From: Pseudomonadota bacterium
GTDB taxonomy: Bacteria > Pseudomonadota > Gammaproteobacteria > Xanthomonadales > Xanthomonadaceae
Length of the DNA: 8,935 nt
NCBI GenBank assembly: GCA_023395465.1
Contig: JAEWZE010000008.1
Coordinates: 1-8,935, forward strand
Direction: 5' to 3'
The notes beneath the pieces are model-generated. The model searched no databases. It was given only the letters and a program-made list of their open reading frames with translations, and had not been told where the DNA came from. Shown here piece by piece: positions 5,448-8,935 of this stretch. The position numbers were made by a program, and so were the translations under genes. How positions within the stretch are numbered: position 1 is the stretch's first letter; the number at the start of each line of letters is the position of its first letter.

Positions 5448-8105
5448 TCAGGGCAGCGCCAGACAGGTCGTTTCGCCCGGGTTGGCCAGGCACCGCGACA
5501 GCGGCGCGGTGGCGGCGTGGGCGCCGGCCGCGACCGCCAGCGGGGCGACGGCATCCGGGTCGCCGGTCGCCCGGGCCAGCAGCGCCGACAGCATCCATGG
5601 GCGCATCCAGTCGCGCTGGATGTCCTCGGGCGGCTGCCGGCTGCGCAGCGTTTCCAGCAGGCCGGCGGCCTCGACGTGCGCGCCGGTGGCCACGAGCCAT
5701 TCGGCGCGCGCCTGCAGGTAGCCCGGCGGGGCCTTGTCCGTATCGGTCGGGACGCAGCCGTCCAGGGTGCGGCCGGCCGCGCCGGCATCGCCCTGGCGCA
5801 GCTGGACGGAGGCGCGCAGGCCGCAGACCGCGAGCGCGTCGGGATGCCGCGCGCGTCCATTGGCCGCCAGGATCTCCGCGCTGCGCGCGAGCGCGGCCAG
5901 CGCCGCCGGGTGGCGGCCGGCGGCCGCGGCGGTGTAGGCCAGGCCGGTGAAGCAGCGTTCGGTCGACAGGTTGCTGCCGCCCAGTTCGTCGAGCAGGCGG
6001 GCGCTTTCCCCGAACGTGTCCAGCGCCTCGTCCAGGCGTCCGCGCTGGAGCAGCACCAGGCCGAGGTTGCAGCGCGACAGCCCGCGCAGCATCAACGGAT
6101 TCTGCAGGCTGCGGTCGGCGACTTCGACCGACTCGCGCGCCAGCTGCTCGGCGCGGTCGAACATGCCCAGCACGCGGAAGGTGTGGGTCACGTCGCTCAG
6201 GGTGTGGGCCAGTCCGCCGCCGTCCTCGCCGTACAGCGTGCGCGCGATGCGCAGTCGCTCCTCCTGGATCGGCACGCGCAGGCGCTGGTCGTGCTTCGGG
6301 CCGGAGAGCGCGATCGACAGGCCGTTGAGGGCATTGATGTGGCGTACCGAGTCCTTCAGCTCGCTGGCCTCGATTTCCGCCACCAGCGTGCGGAACGTCT
6401 CCGCGGCCGCGTCGCGGTCGGTGTACAGCAGCGCCTCGCCGACCGCGATGCGGGCACGGAAGGTTTCGTTGGGCGGCGCGTCCCACAGCGCATTGAGTTC
6501 GACCGATTCGCGCGCGTGGGCCAGCATCGCCTCGTGGTCGCCGCGGTGCTTGGCGTGGCGCATCAGCTCCCAGTGCGCCCGCGACATCTCCCCGGCGGCA
6601 ACGTCCCTGTGCGGCGCGAGCAGGGCCAGCGCGTCCTCCAGGTCGGCGAGCGAGCCTTCGTAGTCGTCGAGGTTGTAGCGCACCGTGCCGGTGAGCAGCA
6701 GCACGTCGGCGCCGGTCAGCGGCTGGTCGGCCAGGGCGTCGCCGCGCGCGCCGTCGGCCGCGGCGCGCATCACGTCGATGACCCGGGCGCTGCCGCCGTC
6801 GTCGGCGCGGGTGGTGATGAACATGCTGCCGAGGAAGTCGCGCACGGCCTCGGTCCGGCGTGCGCGCTGGCTGGCATTCTCGGCCTCCTGGCGGGCGAGC
6901 GCGGCCTGCTGCTGCGCTTCGGACGCGTGCCGCCGCGCTTCGCCGGCCTGCCACAGCGTGGCCGCCACGCCGGCGGCCAGGCTCGCCGCCAGCAGCACGC
7001 CGCCCGCCACCGCGCCCCGGTGGCGCAGCACGAACTTGCGCAGGCGGTAGCCGGCGCCGGGCGTCTGTGCCAGCACCGGCCGGCCGTCGAGCCAGCGGCG
7101 CAGGTCGTCGCCCAGCGCGTCGGCGGTGGCATAACGCTGCTCGGGTTCCTCGGCCAGTGCCTTGAGCAGGACCCGGTCGAGGTCGCTCCTGAGCGGCACG
7201 TAATGGCGGTGGTAGGCATCGGATGCGTCGCGCACCAGCAGCGACGGGCGCGTGGTGTCGTGGCCGGCGGTCGCCGACTGCGGGGTGCGTCCGGTCAGCA
7301 GCCGGTGCAGCAGGGCGCCCAGGCCATAGACATCGACCGCGGTGCTGGCCGGTTCGCCGCGCAGCTGTTCGGGTGCCGCGTAGCCGGGGGTCATCGCGCG
7401 CCACAGGGTGCGGGTGCGCTCGCCGGTCGCGTCGGCGAACTGGCCGATGCCGAAGTCCAGCAGGCGCACGTGCCCACTCGCGTCCACCAGCACGTTCGAC
7501 GGCTTCAGGTCGCGATGGATGACCAGGTTGCGATGCGCGTAGGAGACCGCGCCGCAGACCTGTAGGTACAGGCGCACGATCGCCTGCGCATCGGGCGCGT
7601 TCGCGTCGCACCAGCGGTCGATGCGCTCTCCCTCCACCAGCGGCATCGCCAGCCAGCAGGTGCCGTCGCCGGCGACGCCCGAATCGATCAGGGCCGCCGC
7701 GTTGGGATGGTGCAGCCGCGCGAGGATCTCGGCCTCGCGCTGGAAGCGCTCCTGTCCGGCGGCGCCGAGCGCGCCCAGGGTCAACACCTTGACCGCGGCC
7801 TGCTGGCGCGCCATGCCGCTGTCGCGCCAGGCGCGATAGACCACGGCCATCCCGCCGCGGCCGAGTTCTTCCTCCAGTGTCCAGTCGCCAAGACGGCGGC
7901 CGGCGAGTTCGCCGCCGGCGGATTCCAGCACCGGCTGCGGCTTTACGTGCGCGGCGATCATCTGGTCGAGCCGGCGGCGCACCTGGTCGGGGATGTCCTG
8001 TGCCCGCAGCCAGGCCTCGCGTTCGGGTCCGGGCACGTCAAGCCACTGCCCGAAGAGCGCATCCGCGGCGTGCCAGTGCGCGAGGCGGTCAGGATCCATC
8101 GCCAT
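5448..8105 (-). CDS. Transmembrane Ser/Thr protein kinase with TPR C-terminal half (ECF43-linked type)
   Basis: This Hanks-type kinase of 885 residues would phosphorylate Ser/Thr targets, most likely the adjacent sigma factor. The kinase domain is about 73-340. It contains the glycine loop GRGGMAVVY (82-90), catalytic lysine 106 in AAVKVL, Glu124 in helix C, HRDLKPSN (197-204), DFG (217-219) and APE (244-246). The activation segment between DFG and APE holds several threonines (227, 231, 233, 239). All catalytic residues are present. A basic stretch, RLRKFVLRHRG, precedes one membrane segment (about 364-385). A charged, Ala/Gln-rich, likely coiled-coil stretch follows to about 420, and then TPR-like helical pairs (clear ones near 634-667, 671-707 and 717-749) run to the C-terminus. 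By the positive-inside rule the kinase is cytoplasmic and the TPR part periplasmic, making it a candidate sensor. The start at 8105 overlaps the sigma gene by 17 bp; the ATG at 8099 is an alternative. With no clear Shine-Dalgarno, translational coupling is likely. Confidence 0.95.
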   Translation of the reverse strand: MAMDPDRLAHWHAADALFGQWLDVPGPEREAWLRAQDIPDQVRRRLDQMIAAHVKPQPVLESAGGELAGRRLGDWTLEEELGRGGMAVVYRAWRDSGMARQQAAVKVLTLGALGAAGQERFQREAEILARLHHPNAAALIDSGVAGDGTCWLAMPLVEGERIDRWCDANAPDAQAIVRLYLQVCGAVSYAHRNLVIHRDLKPSNVLVDASGHVRLLDFGIGQFADATGERTRTLWRAMTPGYAAPEQLRGEPASTAVDVYGLGALLHRLLTGRTPQSATAGHDTTRPSLLVRDASDAYHRHYVPLRSDLDRVLLKALAEEPEQRYATADALGDDLRRWLDGRPVLAQTPGAGYRLRKFVLRHRGAVAGGVLLAASLAAGVAATLWQAGEARRHASEAQQQAALARQEAENASQRARRTEAVRDFLGSMFITTRADDGGSARVIDVMRAAADGARGDALADQPLTGADVLLLTGTVRYNLDDYEGSLADLEDALALLAPHRDVAAGEMSRAHWELMRHAKHRGDHEAMLAHARESVELNALWDAPPNETFRARIAVGEALLYTDRDAAAETFRTLVAEIEASELKDSVRHINALNGLSIALSGPKHDQRLRVPIQEERLRIARTLYGEDGGGLAHTLSDVTHTFRVLGMFDRAEQLARESVEVADRSLQNPLMLRGLSRCNLGLVLLQRGRLDEALDTFGESARLLDELGGSNLSTERCFTGLAYTAAAAGRHPAALAALARSAEILAANGRARHPDALAVCGLRASVQLRQGDAGAAGRTLDGCVPTDTDKAPPGYLQARAEWLVATGAHVEAAGLLETLRSRQPPEDIQRDWMRPWMLSALLARATGDPDAVAPLAVAAGAHAATAPLSRCLANPGETTCLALP

Positions 8106-8670
8106 CACTGCCAGCCGCACTGTCGTCGAGCATCGCCTGCAGGAAGGCGCGCGCGCGCTCCCATTCGCGGTACACCGTGCGCTCGGAGATTTCCAGCAGG
8201 CGCGCGATCTCGGCGAACTCCATTCCGGCGAAGTAGCGCAATTCGACGATCTGCCGGCGCTGCGCACTGATCGATTCCAGCGCCTCCAGGCACTGCTCGA
8301 GCGCCAGCACGCTGGTCCGCGCCTGCGGGGCGTCGGCGATCCGTTCGTCGAGGCTGACCATGACCTGGTCGCCGCCGCGCTTGTCGGTGGCGCGCTGGCG
8401 CGCGTGCTCGACCAGGATCCAGCGCATCGCGCGCGCCGAGGCGGCCATGAAATGCTGGCGGTCGACCACCGACAGCGGCGTTCCCTGGCTGATGCGCAGG
8501 AACAGCTCGTGGACCAGCACGGTCGGGGTCAGCGTCGACTCGCGCCCGCGCATGCGCGAATTGGCCAAGCGTCGCAATTCCGGATACAGCGCCTGGAAGA
8601 CCGCGTCCATGCGCGCCGAATCCCCGTCGCGCGCCTGCGCCAGCAGCTGTGTGATCTCGTCGCCCGACAC
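8089..8670 (-). CDS. ECF-type RNA polymerase sigma factor (TIGR02999 / ECF43-like)
   Basis: The gene encodes a 193-residue sigma factor that would direct RNA polymerase to a small set of promoters. Region 2 spans about 24-92 (LYPELRRLANSRMRGRES, TPTVLVHELFLRI, HFMAASARAMRWILVEHARQ). The KRGG and VSLDER linker follows. Region 4 is about 127-181 with helix-turn-helix EFAEIARLLEISERTVYREW (151-170), which reads -35 DNA. This wording matches the TIGR02999 family, typically encoded beside Ser/Thr kinases. No anti-sigma gene is adjacent. The usual acidic DAED-type motif of region 2.2 is replaced by Thr48-Pro-Thr50-Val, as in phosphorylation-dependent ECF43 factors. I chose the GTG at 8670 because it gives the usual family length and has AGGGG (8684-8680) 9 nt upstream. 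The ATG at 8802 would add 44 Gly/Arg/Pro-rich residues unlike the family and would overlap the divergent gene. The 3' end overlaps the kinase start, so the two form one operon. Confidence 0.94.
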   Translation of the reverse strand: MSGDEITQLLAQARDGDSARMDAVFQALYPELRRLANSRMRGRESTLTPTVLVHELFLRISQGTPLSVVDRQHFMAASARAMRWILVEHARQRATDKRGGDQVMVSLDERIADAPQARTSVLALEQCLEALESISAQRRQIVELRYFAGMEFAEIARLLEISERTVYREWERARAFLQAMLDDSAAGSDGDGS

Positions 8671-8679
8671 GTCCTGCGT

Positions 8680-8684
8680 CCCCT
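8680..8684 (-). promoter_or_regulatory. Ribosome binding site supporting the GTG start of the sigma factor
   Basis: AGGGG on the minus strand lies 9 nt before the GTG at 8670. It favours this start over the in-frame ATG at 8802. Confidence 0.5.
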
Positions 8685-8716
8685 GCTTTCCGGGGGCGAC
8701 GCTAGCATCCGGGTCG

Positions 8717-8739
8717 GGACGGCGCAAACCGCTGGGAAC
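8717..8739 (-). promoter_or_regulatory. Possible weak promoter of the sigma-kinase operon (related to the 31-bp element)
   Basis: The minus strand reads GTTCCC (8739-8734), then 12 bp, then CGTCC (8721-8717). The GTTCCC-N12-CGT spacing is the same as in the elements at 2505-2535 and 5297-5327, and a GCGGTTT stretch is shared with copy 1. The flanking TGTCA and GGATG blocks are not kept. It ends 46 bp before the GTG at 8670. This could mean autoregulation, but six plus three matching bases in GC-rich DNA is thin evidence. Confidence 0.3.
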
Positions 8740-8780
8740 CCGGGCTGCGCGCGCGCCAGGGTTCAGGCATCCTCCCGCGC

Positions 8781-8935
8781 ATGCGCACGCCCGCTTGCCC
8801 AACGCATGCCCGTCCGGACGATGTGCCGCCGGCCCAGCCCCAGGGGCAGGGCGGCGATGGCTGGTGGCTGTACCTGGTCGAATGCGGCGACGGCAGCTGG
8901 TACGCGGGCATCAGCAACGATGTCGCCGCGCGGCT
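8781..8935 (+). CDS. GIY-YIG nuclease-domain protein (YhbQ/UPF0213-like), N-terminal part
   Basis: The frame is open to the right window edge and gives 51 complete codons. After a Pro/Gln/Gly-rich lead, residues 28-51 read WWLYLVECGDGSWYAGISNDVAARL. This is the start of a small GIY-YIG domain: WLYLVEC stands for the GIY strand, and YAGIS for the YIG strand, followed by the helix with the conserved Arg in VAARL. Such stand-alone domains (UPF0213, E. coli YhbQ) are small nucleases of unsettled cellular role. The ATG at 8781 is the longest start and has no good Shine-Dalgarno. The GTG at 8823 would remove 14 residues that do not belong to the family and may be the real start. The gene is divergent from the sigma factor, with 110 bp between the two starts, and is probably unrelated to it in function. 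Confidence 0.85.
   Translation, partial: MRTPACPTHARPDDVPPAQPQGQGGDGWWLYLVECGDGSWYAGISNDVAAR

Noticed and set aside
5397..7565. Long plus-strand open frame (722 codons) opposite the kinase gene
   Set aside because: It is antisense to an unmistakable kinase with all catalytic motifs, and its own translation has low complexity with no recognisable domain.
8671..8802. Upstream ATG at 8802 as the sigma factor start
   Set aside because: It adds 44 Gly/Arg/Pro-rich residues not typical of the family, overlaps the divergent GIY-YIG gene, and would place the start upstream of the possible promoter. The GTG at 8670 has a better ribosome binding site.

Overview
The window is high-GC bacterial DNA (roughly 70% G+C by eye) and most likely comes from a gammaproteobacterium of the Xanthomonadaceae/Lysobacteraceae (Xanthomonas, Stenotrophomonas, Lysobacter, Luteimonas and relatives). 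The main evidence is the GroEL fragment at the left edge, whose apical-domain wording (NNQQSMSAELDDPFILLHDK) and GGMGGMGGMDF tail match what I remember of GroEL from this family. A TIGR02999-type ECF sigma factor next to a TPR-containing Ser/Thr kinase is also common in this family. Genus or species cannot be decided from this window.

Layout. (1) 1-1026, plus strand: the C-terminal ~62% of the chaperonin GroEL, followed by a strong, probably bidirectional, hairpin terminator at 1057-1083. (2) 1245-8670, minus strand, read right to left: an ECF sigma factor (8670-8089) overlapping a transmembrane Ser/Thr kinase with a TPR-rich C-terminal half (8105-5448); a 210-bp gap; a helical lipoprotein (5237-4410); an 83-bp gap; a large lipoprotein with a ZU5-like N-terminal domain (4326-2680); a 241-bp gap; and a secreted protein of unknown function (2438-1245). 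(3) 8781-8935, plus strand: the start of a GIY-YIG nuclease-domain protein, divergent from the sigma factor and cut by the window edge.

The central observation is a 31-bp element found in the 210-bp gap (5297-5327) and again in the 241-bp gap (2505-2535). The copies are identical at 26 of 31 positions, face the same way, and sit about 63-70 bp before the start codons of the lipoprotein pair and the secreted protein. The two conserved blocks are separated by a variable core, as in an ECF-type promoter. A weaker version with the same GTTCCC-N12-CGT spacing lies before the sigma factor gene. The simplest model is a self-contained envelope-signalling island. The kinase would sense something outside the cytoplasm through its TPR half and phosphorylate the sigma factor, which lacks the usual acidic motif in region 2.2 and has threonines there instead. 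The activated sigma factor would then transcribe two lipoproteins and one secreted protein encoded beside it. The kinase/sigma mechanism is known for ECF43-type pairs (EcfP/PknT of Vibrio parahaemolyticus, EcfK/PknS of Xanthomonas citri). The promoter assignment and the role of the three exported proteins are inferences from this sequence.

No RNA genes, insertion sequences, CRISPR arrays or attachment sites were seen.
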